64,000 nucleotides of DNA from Sepioteuthis lessoniana (GCA_963585895.1 CAUZXS010002432.1:119205-183204); one strand, 5' to 3'. Positions 22,505-33,500 are shown, counted from the stretch's first letter. Notes: generated from the sequence alone by a model not told the origin. A program made the numbers and translations.

Positions 22505-23205
22505 TATGTATATATATACAATTTTGTAAAATTTTCTGGCATTTTAAATTATTAGGACTTGAAGACAATTGTGACGGCAAATTAAAATAAAAAGATCCCC
22601 GGATGAGCAACCATTTAAAAGCATATGGGAACTGGTGCATTTAAATATTGTTATCACTAAATGGGGAGTTTATTTTTTTGCACGTGTGAGGACGGGGCGG
22701 CCTGGCACTTGATCCCTCGTAGAATAAGTCCTTGTTCAGAGTCCTTTCTCGGGCATGTAGGAACTGGCATATTATGTGGGGATTAATTTATAGCTAGACT
22801 GACCGTAGTTGGCAAGGGGTTTCCAAATTTCACACTACACACACACCCACCAAGGCCACTAGTTCTTCCTCCCCTAGAACAATGGAAGATATGGTTTAGA
22901 TGTAATAACATTAATTATAGTAGTCGACAACTCCGGTTTCCTGTGTGATATTTTTAAAGGAATTCATATAGGACAATTTAAGCGAGGATAACATAAGGCG
23001 AATAGAAGCTGAAAAAGAAACATGAAATAACAACTTGGTAGAGGACGACACAAATGAATAACTTCAACACGTGGGAACATTAAGATATATCAATCTTTTT
23101 ACTACACACGTTGATACACATATTCAACGCGTCAGCTATATTGTTAATGGATAGTACATAAACATAAATGTCTTTCTTCTTTTCTTTTCTTTCTTCTTTA
23201 GTCTT
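22505..23205. other. Unrecognised sequence, GC rising after 22680
   Basis: From about 22680 the base composition becomes clearly less AT-rich than most of the window. 'gactgaccgtagttggc' at about 22798 is faintly like a SINE-S 3' end, but the rest does not follow. No coding signal. Confidence 0.35.
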
Positions 23206-23212
23206 TCTTCAA

Positions 23213-23240
23213 ATTGAGAGAGAGAGAGAGAGAGAGAGAG
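23213..23240. repeat. (GA)n microsatellite
   Basis: About 13 GA units. Confidence 0.95.
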
Positions 23241-23244
23241 GATA

Positions 23245-23925
23245 TATAATTGGGTATTGGGAGAAACAGTCTTAAAGTTTACTTATCTTTTCCAATGGAT
23301 TCCTGTGGAGAATATTTCCTCTTTTATGGGCTCACGGACTTTATGTTATTTTTAGTTCTGGCTTGAAGGTATGGCTCCTTCTCCCTTGTGTCCAAGATAC
23401 TTTCTGTCTTTCTTTACCCGGAATCTTGGCAAGGGCCTCGCCCCATCTGTTCACAACGATGTCTGATCCAAGAAGTGATTTTCTTATTCCCTATTTCCGC
23501 TGACGAAAGGAGCTCCCACTTCCGCCTTAGGGTTCTAGCCAATCATTTGGCTTCTATCTTCTTCCTTCCCCTGTCAGGCGATTTGTTAGGGCTACTAAAT
23601 GTCCCTGCACCCCATTCTTTACCCATCCGGTCACAAAGTACAAACATCTGTTGGTTTCCCTTCTGACCTGGATTTGTTACTTCGGGATTGACCTACATTA
23701 TCTCTCTTAACGGTCATTCTTTGAGGGCTTGCTACTGTTAATTCAAATACGGAGGAATAGTAGTAATCTTATTTCTCTTCTCTCAATGGGAGACCACGTG
23801 ACACAATATACCGACCAGTTTTGGACTCTTGGCTTTTAAGTGGCACATGGTTAGTTCTTCATAGCTGGCGTTGTCCTCTACCGTTTAGTTATTTATAGAT
23901 TTAAATAAAATTTGGGTAGGCCTAC
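23245..23925. other. GC-richer unrecognised block
   Basis: Higher GC and several CpGs, with a CCAAT-like 'agccaatcatttgg' at about 23548. The plus-strand open frame at 23388-23666 (92 codons) shows no domain. Candidates are an LTR, the 5' part of an unknown repeat, or a decayed promoter. I cannot choose between them. Confidence 0.35.
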
Positions 23926-24337
23926 TACTTGGGGAGGGGGACAATAGTCATTTCATTATTTTTTTCTTTATAAAATGCTGCTTATACAGTGTGTTTTAAA
24001 TGTAAAGGCAATTTTACCGTAAATCCAAATTTAATATATGACCCTGATCAAAGGTGCTAACACGCTTGGTACATGGAAGAGGCTTTTCTAAAAGCTTAGA
24101 ATCCCCACAAACACCCCCCCCATAGTAGTTTAGAAAAAACACAAAAATAAAGAAAGACCCAATGCCAAAAAAAAAAAAAAAAACATGTTAGGGCCAATAT
24201 CAGAAGACACGTGAAAATATACAAAAAAATCTCTTATAAATATACATTAGTCTTGGACTTTTAACTAAGTTAAAACTTACTGGAAAAGAATGGCCCATTT
24301 TACGGCCAAACGCAATGCCTAACCTGGTCCTGGACGT

Positions 24338-25528
24338 ATGAGTCTCGCGGCTCAACGCTCAGGATCATCAGTTCGATCGGGGAACTACTGCTGCTCATCT
24401 ATAAGAGTGCCTTCTGTAGATGAGAATAAAAAAAATAAAAGCAGCCATCGAAAGATAACCATGACCCACACTCAAACCACATTCATAAACCACATCACTC
24501 TTCGCGCGGGTAAAAAAGGGGCGTGTCCTGCTGAGGTTGGAGCCCTGGCGTCAGTGTTCGAAAAATCAGCTACAGAGCTCAAACAACAAAAACAACTAAA
24601 ATGCAAACAAAAAATACAAATAGCGACATTTAACGTTAGAACCTTAAATAGAATAGGTCAGCTACCGGAGCTGACTCCATCGGCCGTAGAACATAAGATA
24701 GACATAATATGCATACAAGAACACAGATACAAGCACAACGAGGATATCAAATATCACAATACTGGCAATGGATGGACGCTAGCCACTGTATCAGCATAGA
24801 AAAACTCTGTCAATACCACGGTAGGAGGTGTAGGAATACTTATGGGACCAAGAGTGTTAAAATCACTTCATAGCATTGAGAGAATACAACCTAGGATGAT
24901 GGTAGCTACTTTTAATGGAAATCCCAGAGCAACAATCATCTCCTACTACAGCCCTACCAATGTTAGTGAAGAAACTGAACTAGTCGCCTTCTACGATGAG
25001 CTATCCTCTCTAGTGCGTAGCATTCCGAAACACAACGTGCTAGTCATTGGCGGAGACATGAATGCCCAAATCAAGAAAAACGGAAACAACAAATACAGCC
25101 TACACAACACGTCAAATAGGAATGGACAACATCTAACAGATTTCATGATAGAAAACAGATTAACAAACTTTCAAAAGAGGGAGGGAAAATTATGGACCTA
25201 CACATACGTGAACAATAATAAAGCACAAATAGACTACGTCTTTATAAACAAGAAATGGAAAAATAGCGCAATGGATTGCGAGGCATACTCCTCTTTCGAG
25301 GGTGTGTCCTTCAATCACCGAATAGTCACGGCAAAAATACGACTAAGCCTAAGAAAAAACGCCACACGAACAGCAACCACTAAACACTATGACTGGGCCC
25401 TTCTTAACAACAGAGATATTAGCGATAAATATGTATTAGAATTAAGAAACAGATTCGAGACACTACAGAAGAAGACAGGAAAAGGTACCCCAAATGACGA
25501 AAAAGAAAATTTGTCAACGCACACCTAG
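24338..25528 (+). pseudogene. Apurinic-endonuclease domain of the LINE ORF, broken
   Basis: Two same-frame pieces (24338-24799 and 24842-25528) are separated by a TAG that I expect replaced a Trp codon. Endonuclease motifs in order: IATFNVRTL, IQEHRY (metal-binding Glu), YYSPTN, VIGGDMNAQI and QIDYVFI. The last motif reads FNHR where the family has SDHR, so the conserved Asp is Asn (codon 25313-25315). The domain would nick target DNA to prime reverse transcription; the Asp change alone should disable it. After 25528 the reading frame continues in another phase (…FVNAHLEVAANC). Confidence 0.88.
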
Positions 25529-25863
25529 AGGTAGCAGCGAATTGTATTCCAGCAAAACCTAAAACTAAATATAGAGTCCCAGGGGAAACGTTAGCGGTTA
25601 GAGAAAAACGTGCAGACGTGAAAACTGCCTCCAAATGCTATAGGAAGAACCCAACAAACACAAATGCCCTAAAACTAAAAAAAAGGCACAAAATGAATTA
25701 GCAAGCATATATCTAAAAGAACAGACAGAATACATATAAAATCAGATAGATAAGATTAGAGACTCAGTGGAAGATAGGCAATCTAGGATAGCCTGGCAAA
25801 CAATAAACGAAGTGAGCAGAAGGAAGAGCACATCCAAAGCTAAATTAAAACAACAAACCAAGA

Positions 25864-27250
25864 AGAAAGAATAAAACTGTGGAAACAGCATTTCGAAAAT
25901 CTATTAGGAAACCCACCGAAAGTTACACATGAACCAATCACCAGAATTATTAGTAAGCAATTGGACATTAAACTAGGACCGTTCACTCAAGAAGAACTCG
26001 ACTCAGTTCTTAGAAAAATTAAAAATAGGAAAGCCGCAGGGCTTGATGAAATTCTTCCAGAAGTATGGAAGACCAGACAATTCGACGACATACTGCTCCG
26101 ATACTGTAACGCAGTCTATACTCAAAATCCGATAGACAGATGCATAAAGGGATGCATCCTCCCCTTCCCTAAAAAGGGTGACCTCGGATTTGCTAAGAAC
26201 TACCGAGTTATAACACTTACATCCATAGCAGCCAAAATTTACAATGCCCTACTACAAAACCGCATAGAACCCAAAATTGACAACTTTCTTAGGAAAAACC
26301 AAAATGGCTTCCAAAGAAATAGATCCACGACCTCACAAATATTGATCATCCGTAGAATCCTTGAACGTATATGGGCAAAAAACCTACAGGTGACAACACT
26401 ATTTGTCGACTTTACCAAGGCCTTTGATTCCATTCACAGAGGGAAGATGGAACAGATCCTACTAGCACACAGCCTACCAAAAGAAACTGTAGCAGCAATA
26501 ACGATTCTCTATAGAAACACCAAAGTGAAAGTACGTTCACCAGATGAAGACACAGAATACTTCAACATTGTAGCAGGAGTACTGCAAGGGGACACGCTAG
26601 CCCCATACCTCTTTATCATCTGTCTGGACTATGTACTTAGAACATCAATTGATAAAATCAAAGAAAACGGCTTCGAGCTGACAAAGAAAAGAAGCAGAAG
26701 GTACCCCATAAAAACAATTACCGACGCCGACTACGCTGACAACATAGCAATTCTGGCAAATACACCCAACCAAGCCGAAACACTACTGCATAGTTTGGAA
26801 CGAGCCGCCGTAGGCATTGGCCTCCATGTCAATGCACACAAAACGGAATACATGTGCTTTAATCAAACAGGCGACATTTCCACACTAGACGGAAGCTCTC
26901 TGAAACTAATAGACAAGTTCACCTACCTAGGAAGCAGTGTCTCATCAACCGAAAAAGACATCGACACACGGCTAATGAAGACATGGTCAGCTATCGATAA
27001 GCTATCGATCATATGGAAGTCAGACCTAACCGATAAAATGAAACGCAATTTCTTCCAAGCAGCAGTCGTATCGATACTGCTATATGGATGCACTACTGGG
27101 ACGCTAACAAGACGGCTGAAGAAAAAGCTAGACGGCAATTACACAAGAATGCTGCAAGCAATACTGAACAAGTCCTGGAAGCAACACCCAACAAAGCACC
27201 AACTATACGGCCACCTGTCTTCCATCACGAAAACTATCCAAGTTAGATGA
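25864..27250 (+). pseudogene. Reverse transcriptase domain of the LINE ORF, active site mutated
   Basis: Open from about 25864; no ATG is needed because it continues an upstream frame (TTG lies at 25961). Counting from 25961: KNRKAAGLDEI at about 21-31, LPFPKKGDLG at about 67, FVDFTKAFDSI (motif A Asp) at about 148, GVLQGDTLAPYLF (motif B) at about 205, and ADYADNIAIL (motif C) at 256-265. The catalytic YADD box reads YADN (codon 26741-26743), removing an essential metal-binding Asp. HKTEYMCF and KFTYLGS follow as in the family. It would copy element RNA at the nicked target; this copy should be inactive. Confidence 0.93.
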
Positions 27251-27472
27251 CCCAGACAAGCAGAACACTGCTGGAGAATCATGGATGAGCTCATAAGTGA
27301 TATACTCCGATGGACCCCCACATATTGCTGAGCAAAAGCAGGACGGCCAGCTTGAACAGCAGCTTGAACAGACCGGCCAGAAGCGATGAACGATAGGGAG
27401 AAATAGCGAGAGAGGGTCAGGGATATCCGTGCTAGTGGCACGACATGAGGATGATGATGGTAATAGATAGCA

Positions 27473-27884
27473 AACTCATTCTACTTAGACCACATAGTGT
27501 AGTAGCGCACAGTAGATATGAAAGCAGCAGTATCAAACCGAGTCAACTCAGGCTGGACATCAGCCAAGGGTGTGGGAAAAATCCGATTCTCCCCTGGTCA
27601 CTCTACGACCAAAGCCTAATCAGCAGCAGCTGCCCATGAGGCACTACTCCAGGCTTCCCCTAAAGTTGACGTCCTGATTCCAGCCAGCAGATGACACAGG
27701 AATACAACCAGCCACAGGCAACACAGGAATATTGCCAGCCTCTCAGCTTAAAAGCCCTTTTCAGGTCTACTCAGAAAGTCTATTCAAATACCTCCTGAGA
27801 CACAGCAGACATGACTACCAGCATCTCAATCTAACAGCTCTTTTCAGGACTAATTCAGAAAGTCTAACCTAATAACCTCTGGGT
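27473..27884. repeat. GC-richer segment with an approximately 85-bp imperfect duplication
   Basis: The stretch 'cccttttcaggtctactcag…' (about 27753) recurs as 'ctcttttcaggactaattcag' (about 27839), each followed by 'aaagtct' and a Thr/Ala-rich reading. The rest is unrecognised. It leads into the 20/21-bp minisatellite. Confidence 0.55.
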
Positions 27885-28372
27885 CAGCACCAGCAGCTAC
27901 CTTCTGGCACTGGCGACCACTTCCCTGCAGCAAAACTACCACTCCTGCACCGGCAACCACTTCCATGCAGAATCAACTACCAGCCCTGCTCCAGTAACCA
28001 CCTTCCTGCACCAGCAGCTACCAGTTCTGCACCAGCAGCCACCAGTTCTGCTCCAGCTACCACCTTCCTGCACCAGCAACCACTATCCCTGCTCCAGTGT
28101 CCACCTTCTTGCAGCAGCAATCACCTTCCTGCACCAGCAGCTACCAGTCCTGCGCCAGTGATCACTTTCTTGCACCAGCAACTACCAGCAGCTACCAGTC
28201 CTGAACCAGCGACCACCTTCCTGCACCAGCAGATACCATTCTTGAACCAGCAACCACCTTCCAGCATCAGCAGATACCAGTCCTGCACCAGCGACCACCT
28301 GTCCAATGACTACCAGTCTTCTACCAGCTATCCAGACCTGCACCAGCAACTAAATCCTGCTCCAGCAATCAC
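27885..28372. repeat. 20/21-bp minisatellite, more than 20 degenerate units
   Basis: Units of the type 'accagcagctaccagtcctg' alternate with 'accagcgaccaccttcctgc', giving an approximately 41-bp higher-order period. The plus strand is strongly C/A-rich. The open frames at 28158-28388 and, on the other strand, 28121-28306 are by-products of the array. Unit divergence is moderate, so it is not newly expanded. Confidence 0.9.
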
Positions 28373-28675
28373 CATCTGGCCATGGTGACTGTTCACCGTA
28401 CGCTATTCCAATTTATGATTTGCCAAAATAAATTTTGGCCTTTCAAAGCAAAACCCCTGTTTTGTCATTCTTGCCTAGTTCGTTGTCAATCAATTATATT
28501 CCAAATGTTTGTGGGGACTGGTATATTTATTGGCCTCTGCAACAGGGTCCTATCTATGGGTCAAATAAAACTGTTTGACATTTAAACTGAATGCAAACAA
28601 ATGATTAATACAAAACTGTATTGTTTGAAATTGAACTGTTTGATCATTTGACTGTGTGTAAACAAATAAGTGGTA

Positions 28676-29565
28676 GGAATTAATTTTTATTTATTACGGA
28701 CTTTTTGTCCTCATCTTGGTATTTTTTTTTGTGTTGTTTCTTCTTTCACTACGTTTCAGCCAAATTTCACCTCTGGCCTTCTTCAGGTGATTTACCGCGA
28801 CCTCGGGTAGGAATGCAGACTCTTGTAACCGTGTCCCCAGTAATTAATGCCTTCCATAGTTGTTGTCTATCGCACCACATTAGGCATTAATTACTAGGGA
28901 TACGGTTACAAGACTCAGCATTCCTACCTGAGGTCGCGGTAAATCACATGAAGAAGGCCAGAGGTGAAATTTGGCTGAAACGTAGTGAAAGAAGAAACAA
29001 CACAAAAAAAACCAAAAAAACTACCAAGATGAGGACAAAAAGTCCGCAATAAATAAAAATTAATTCTCACATTAAGAAGTCTCATCTCAAAATGATTCCA
29101 ATTAAAGACAAATACAAAAATTCGGTACGGACCCGATTCTGGAATACTAGATAAGGATTCATAAGACCAAAAAATCCATCCTTGATCACCCTTCAGGGCC
29201 TGTGGCACAGTGGATAGAGGCGTTGAGTCTCTACGGTTCCAGGTGAGCATTGTCAGAAGATAGCAGTTTCAAATCCTACCCAAGCCGGCCAGAGGTTTAC
29301 TTGGTCAAAAACGTGGTGCGATAGACAACAACTATGAAAGGCAGTAATTACTGGGGATACGGTTACAAGACTCAGCATTCCTACCCGAGGTTGCGGTAAA
29401 TCACCTGAAGAAGGCCAGAGGTGAAATTTGGCCGAAACATAGTGAAAGAAGAAACAACACAAAAAAAAAAAACTACCAAGATGAGGACAAAAAGTCCGCA
29501 ATAAATAAAAATTAATTCTCACATTAAGAAGCCTCATCTCAAAATGATTCCAATTAAAGACAAGT
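28676..29565. mobile_element. Composite SINE-D block with 14-bp target-site duplication
   Basis: An 890-bp insertion flanked by exact 14-bp copies of 'acaaataagtggta' (28662-28675 and 29566-29579). It holds three SINE-D body copies: one inverted (28677-28880), one direct (28883-29115), and one direct with its tRNA-like head (29195-29565; box A-like 'tggcacagtggatagagg', box B-like 'agtttcaaatcctac'). The body has 'ggttacaagactcagcattc', 'gaagaaggccagaggtgaaa' and 'gatgaggacaaaaagtcc'. One outer duplication around the whole block suggests it arrived together. Confidence 0.88.
28677..29066. repeat. Long hairpin: inverted SINE-D bodies, arms about 180 bp
   Basis: Arm 28677-28851 and arm 28883-29066 are highly similar reverse complements with a loop of about 31 bp. 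Differences are a few substitutions and a length change in the A-rich tract. Transcribed, this would give a long double-stranded RNA stem. The short open frames here on both strands come from the repeat. Confidence 0.93.
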
Positions 29566-29850
29566 ACAAATAAGTGGTATTTAATTGAATTGCTAGTGTT
29601 AAATAGCAATACTTGAAAACATTTAACTGTGAGCAAACAAATGATCAGTAGTAAATCAAATTATTTGCATTAAGATAGAAATAAGTAAAACCATTTAACT
29701 GTGTGCAAAAAATTACCTCAGGCTCATTTAAAAATGTTATTTATAAGATGTATTAAGAAATCATATATTTAATAAATATGTATAAAAAAGATTTGGCATT
29801 AAATAATCTACAATGGTTGATATCCCATAAAACCAAATATAAAACCAAGA

Positions 29851-31160
29851 ATATAGAACAAACAACAATCTTACAAGATTTTGGTATGTAATTCCTCCAA
29901 TCACTAATAAATATGAAAACTGCAAGTCTACCAATCAGTTTATTTATTGTTCATACCTGGGGGTTTGATTAGGGGTATGTGGTCTAAATGTCAGCAGTTT
30001 ATCCATTGTAGCATTATTCAATTATCAAAATATTTTCCCTGGTTTTCAACTACCTTGATAGCTTTTCAGTTAAATTATATATTCTATATTAAAACTTTCA
30101 CGGCCCCTGGGCTGCTGGTACTATGAAGCCCTCAGTAATATTTTCAGAAGGAAAAACGATTTAATTTATTTTTACAAGGTCTACCATAATTGAAATTCAA
30201 ATTTTTTTTTTCATATTTCTAGAAAGCAAATTTCTGCTGAACAACCAAAGTGTAAATTGTTGAAAACAACATTTTTAATTGCCATGAGAGCAAGTCCATT
30301 TGTCATTCTTGTGCCATTATCAATCTGTGTAATTCTTTAAGATCTTGAAGAAACTCCTCTCTCTAATCACATCAGTTACCATTAAATACAAATAAATCAA
30401 CATTCAAGATTGTAGAAGTTTAACTATTGTTTACTAAGAGGGTGTAGATATCAAAAACTTGCAATACTTATACTTTGATTCTGTAGACAAAAGTGATATA
30501 ACTTTTCACTCAGTCACTAGAGGTCCTTTTCCTTAGGTTGCAACTCCTAAAGCTCATGCCTTAATTCACTACAAATTCTATCAGCGAAGAATAATTTCAG
30601 TTTTGATTTAATGAATTCTTTTTGATATCTGAAAGTTATTGAAACTGTTTACTAGACAAAGATAAATTGAAACTAGTGATAGTTTGAAAATAACAGGTCT
30701 GGTGAATATGTTTCATGTGGAAGAACTTCTCATCTCACCACTTTATGGTTGCTTACTGTATCATATTTGTAATATGAAGATGAGCATAATCATACAGCCA
30801 AACTGTCAATCAATTTCCCTATCCAAATATACATCTTTCTTCTTGCAATGTATCATTTAAACAAGGCAGTTGCTCACTATGCAGAATAATTTGTCCAAAT
30901 TTCTGCAATTTGTAAAAAAAAAATTCTCTTGGAATTTCCTGAAGCATTGAGAAATATTTTCCTTTTGAATCAGTTCCATTTTTTAAGGGTTGTCTTGAAA
31001 CTAAGCACAATTTTTTTTCAGTTTGGTTCTTTGGTTGCTTTTACAGTATGTCGATCCTTGTTGGGTTATTTTATGCAAAAGTCAGTTCAACAATTATGAT
31101 CATCAGTTATATATAGCACAAAAGTATATCTTCCCAATCATTTCAAGCCGGTAAACATTC
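29851..31160. other. AT-rich sequence, nothing recognised
   Basis: No repeat family, coding region or RNA structure recognised across about 1.3 kb. Confidence 0.5.
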
Positions 31161-31162
31161 TA

Positions 31163-31330
31163 TCATCTCAAACAGAATTATTTGACCCAAAGATGAGACC
31201 CTAAGAGGTACTATCACTCAGGATCAGAGTGAACCTAGGATTAATGGCAATGAAGGTGAAACTTCATGTTCCCCAGAACTGGAGATCACCATCTGATGAA
31301 GTTTAGTGTGATTCTTGGGATAATCTTTCC
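31163..31330 (-). repeat. Family A fragment, head region
   Basis: Contains 'tttgacccaaagatgagacc', 'ggatcagagtgaacctagga', 'atggcaatgaaggtgaaact' and 'gtttagtgtgattcttggga' in family order. A separate array-type piece lies at 31480-31630 ('ttgtacacagttatgtggtt'), so the copy is rearranged. Confidence 0.7.
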
Positions 31331-31335
31331 AAGGA

Positions 31336-31396
31336 TGAATATATTTTGCACATATTTTGCTCATGCTTTGCACATACTTTGCACATATTTTGCATA
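31336..31396. repeat. Short minisatellite of 'tttgcacata'-type units
   Basis: Five degenerate 10-13-bp units in a row, directly after the family A fragment. It gives a repetitive ICAKY reading on the minus strand. Confidence 0.8.
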
Positions 31397-32094
31397 TAGG
31401 TCTTTCAAATATAAGATACAAATTTGATTGAAATTTCCCCAGTCGACACTCCCCAACAAGTTGTCATTAACTTCAAATGACTATACTTTGTTCTAATAAT
31501 TTGTACACAGTTATGTGGTTTCAAATATTCCTTGTTGATACAATTAATTTGCAAGGACTTGTATTGTTTCAAGTTACAATTCTTATTTGAATAATAATAA
31601 TAATCATTTGTTTTCCCACAGTTTAAAAGTTAATAAAATTCACCTACTCCTCCATTCCGCAGTGGTAGATACAACACAAGATCATTTTAATGAGAGGAAT
31701 TCACAGGAAATCAGCCTCCCTAATGACAGGTACAAAAATTGTCCAGTTCCACTAGTGGAGGTGCAATAAATTCAATCCTTTACCCTTTCAAACAATGGAA
31801 ACTTCCTAGAAGAATGATCTCTGCAACTGGACTAAGTGAATTGATATCTCTCAGGCCAAGAAGCAATTGGTTGATACATTTCATAAAGTGGGAGTGAATA
31901 AGAACAAGAGAAATCAGACTGGCTATCTATGTTAACTATTAAAGTTCTCAATGATATGTCTGAGCATTTAACTTGCTTACATAAAAAAACCTTTGAAAAT
32001 TATAACCAAAAATATGAATATATAACAGCCCAAAAATAAATATGCCTTTTATATGTATATATATAAGTTTATTTTTGGTCTCAAAGTTTAAATG

Positions 32095-32243
32095 CTGGAG
32101 AGTTAGATAATAAATAATACCTAATAATATCCATTTTTATCGTATAATGTTCCACTAGAAATAATGACACCCTGGTATCTTTGATTTATAAGAAAATTTA
32201 TTTTTTATAAAGAATTATTAAAGGGGTACTTATTAACAGCAAT

Positions 32244-32245
<2 letters not shown>
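32095..32245 (+). repeat. Family T fragment, right half
   Basis: Shares 'aataaataatacctaataat', 'gtataatgttccactagaaa', 'tctttgatttataagaaaat' and 'ggggtacttatt' with the right half of the complete copy at 61959-62385. The left half is absent and it runs into a (TA)n array. Confidence 0.7.

Positions 32246-32247
<2 letters not shown>

Positions 32248-32302
<55 letters not shown>
32248..32302. repeat. (TA)n microsatellite
   Basis: About 27 TA units, ending at the left end of the mariner derivative at 32303. Confidence 0.97.
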
Positions 32303-32303
<1 letters not shown>

Positions 32304-32849
32304 GATGAATCAAAAGTTTTGCAGTGTTTTGGAACACGCTAGTTTGTGGTGTGTATATCATATGACCAAAGTTGTTCAAGCTGTGGAAGCTATCCAATGT
32401 GGGTGGTTATATTGTGGTTGTTGGTGTACTGACAAGTTGTGAATTACTTCATTCTTTGTAATTTGAAACCAGCTTAAATAAATGTGCAATGTGGTCTAAT
32501 TCAGGAATTTATGCTTTACAAATTTAAAATGGACTATAATGCCAAGAAAGCAATGAAAAACATTTGTTGTGTGAAAGGTGAACATGCAGTTGATCATAGT
32601 TGAATAACTAGACAGTTCATGAAATTTCATTTGGATTGCAAAAACTCAACAATCAGGCCTAAAACCATAAATTCCAAGGCCATGCCGTAAGCTATAGAGG
32701 CAAAACCATTAAGTAGCACTCGAGAGAGTAACAAGCAAACTCAGCATCAAGTGTGGTTCATTTCCTTCACAAACTTAACCGAAGCAAAAGAAGCTGCTGA
32801 AGTGTACTTCATATTATCAAAATATTGCAAAACTTTTGACTCACCCAAG
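32303..32849 (+). mobile_element. Mariner deletion derivative, second family
   Basis: A 547-bp element flanked by TA. Terminal repeats share 'agtcaaaagttttgca' (left reads 'aatcaaaagttttgcagtg'). From ATG at 32521 the frame reads MDYNAKKAMKN, GEHAVDHS, then after a stop ITRQFMKFHLDCKNS, RPKTINSKA and IEAKPLSSTRES. This is the N-terminal DNA-binding half of a mariner transposase with two in-frame stops (32593 and 32689 region). The catalytic half is entirely missing. It is unrelated in sequence to the derivatives at 2620, 6454 and 57518. Confidence 0.85.
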
Positions 32850-33004
32850 TATATGTGTGTGTTTGTGGTTGTGTCTATGTGTATGATTAGTCATCTATGT
32901 AATATATGTATGTGTATATAGAAAAACATTACTAGATATTTACTGTTTTCTAAAAACATTGACAACAATTCAGAATACAGACACCACAAAAAGATCAAAT
33001 GGTA

Positions 33005-33268
33005 TGTAAGTAAGTAAAGTTGGCAACCATACTTGAGGGCTACCTGAAAGCCTCCTTTTCAATAGCTACTACACCAAGGTGTAGGGGAGGGGCCTACTTC
33101 TTTCCCTTGATTGCTCCACTTTACCCTTGAAACGTACCTTATAATGCTGAATGTTAAACAAGGAGGTATCAAGTACCATTTTTTGAGTCTTTGGTTTGAC
33201 TCAACCTTGGATTGAACCCCTGTCTCTCGGACCTTTGGCAAACACTCCACCACTAGGCCCATGGGCCA
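33005..33268 (-). mobile_element. SINE-S copy (tRNA-derived)
   Basis: Full order of family landmarks on the minus strand: head with box A near 33262, box B 'gggttcaatccaaggttgag', 'ctcaaaaaatggtacttga', 'acattcagcattataag', 'ggtaaagtggagcaatc' and 'tagtagctattg', ending in an (AAGT)n-type tail at 33006-33016 on the plus strand. The 113-codon open frame across it is not a gene. Confidence 0.9.
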
Positions 33269-33429
33269 TTTACTAAATGGTATGTAGTTGTAAAAAACAA
33301 AGATTGTTATAAAATATTTTATACTACTTTTTTGAATAGTCAGCAGCAAGATTGATGCACCAGTCTTACCAATGCACAAGTGCATAAATACCCTCTTCAA
33401 AGAATGACATCAAATCTTCTCCAGTTAAT

Positions 33430-33500
33430 CACTTTGATATGATAATTTTTGATATCCCAATTTCACAATGATATGATAATTTTTGATATCCCAATTTCTT
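33430..33500. repeat. 39-bp direct duplication
   Basis: 'gatatgataatttttgatat' followed by 'cccaatttc' occurs at about 33433 and again at about 33472. Confidence 0.9.

Larger units (their letters stand above)
24290..27472 (+). mobile_element. Non-LTR retrotransposon with APE endonuclease and RT, defective
   Basis: A nearly full-length LINE of the single-ORF, apurinic-endonuclease plus reverse-transcriptase type, probably RTE-like. The 5' untranslated region is ill defined and may start near 24290. The 3' end is marked by 'gacatgaggatgatgatgg' at 27443-27461, a short GATGAT tail typical of the group. The ORF is broken by an in-frame TAG at 24797-24799, a frameshift near 25505, another in the A-run at 25675-25690, a TAA near 25737, a further frame change near 25860, and TGA at 27248-27250. 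Past the last stop the same frame still reads WRIMDELISDIL, so the protein originally extended beyond it. This copy cannot support its own mobility. Confidence 0.93.
28543..29850 (+). mobile_element. Family A retroposon copy, 5'-truncated and split by SINE-D block
   Basis: Begins at 'cagggtcctatctatgggtc', has the second-type internal array ('aactgtgtgtaaacaaataa'), is interrupted at 28676-29565, and resumes with 'tttaattgaattgctagtg'. It ends with the shared tail 'ttggcattaaataatctaca…gatatcccataaaacc'. The head half is missing, as expected for incomplete reverse transcription. Confidence 0.82.

Noticed and set aside
24338..27250. Functional retrotransposon
   Set aside because: Several stops and frameshifts plus changed catalytic residues in both enzyme domains.
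28121..28388. Low-complexity proteins on both strands
   Set aside because: Both frames are products of the 20/21-bp minisatellite.
28677..29066. Miniature inverted-repeat DNA transposon
   Set aside because: The arms are SINE bodies with a third direct copy beside them, and the flanking duplication is 14 bp, which fits retroposition better than a DNA transposon.
28705..29636. Three similar open frames (VSAKFHLWPSSGDL-type) that could look like a small gene family
   Set aside because: They are the same SINE-D body read on its complementary strand, with no start context or conservation beyond the repeat.
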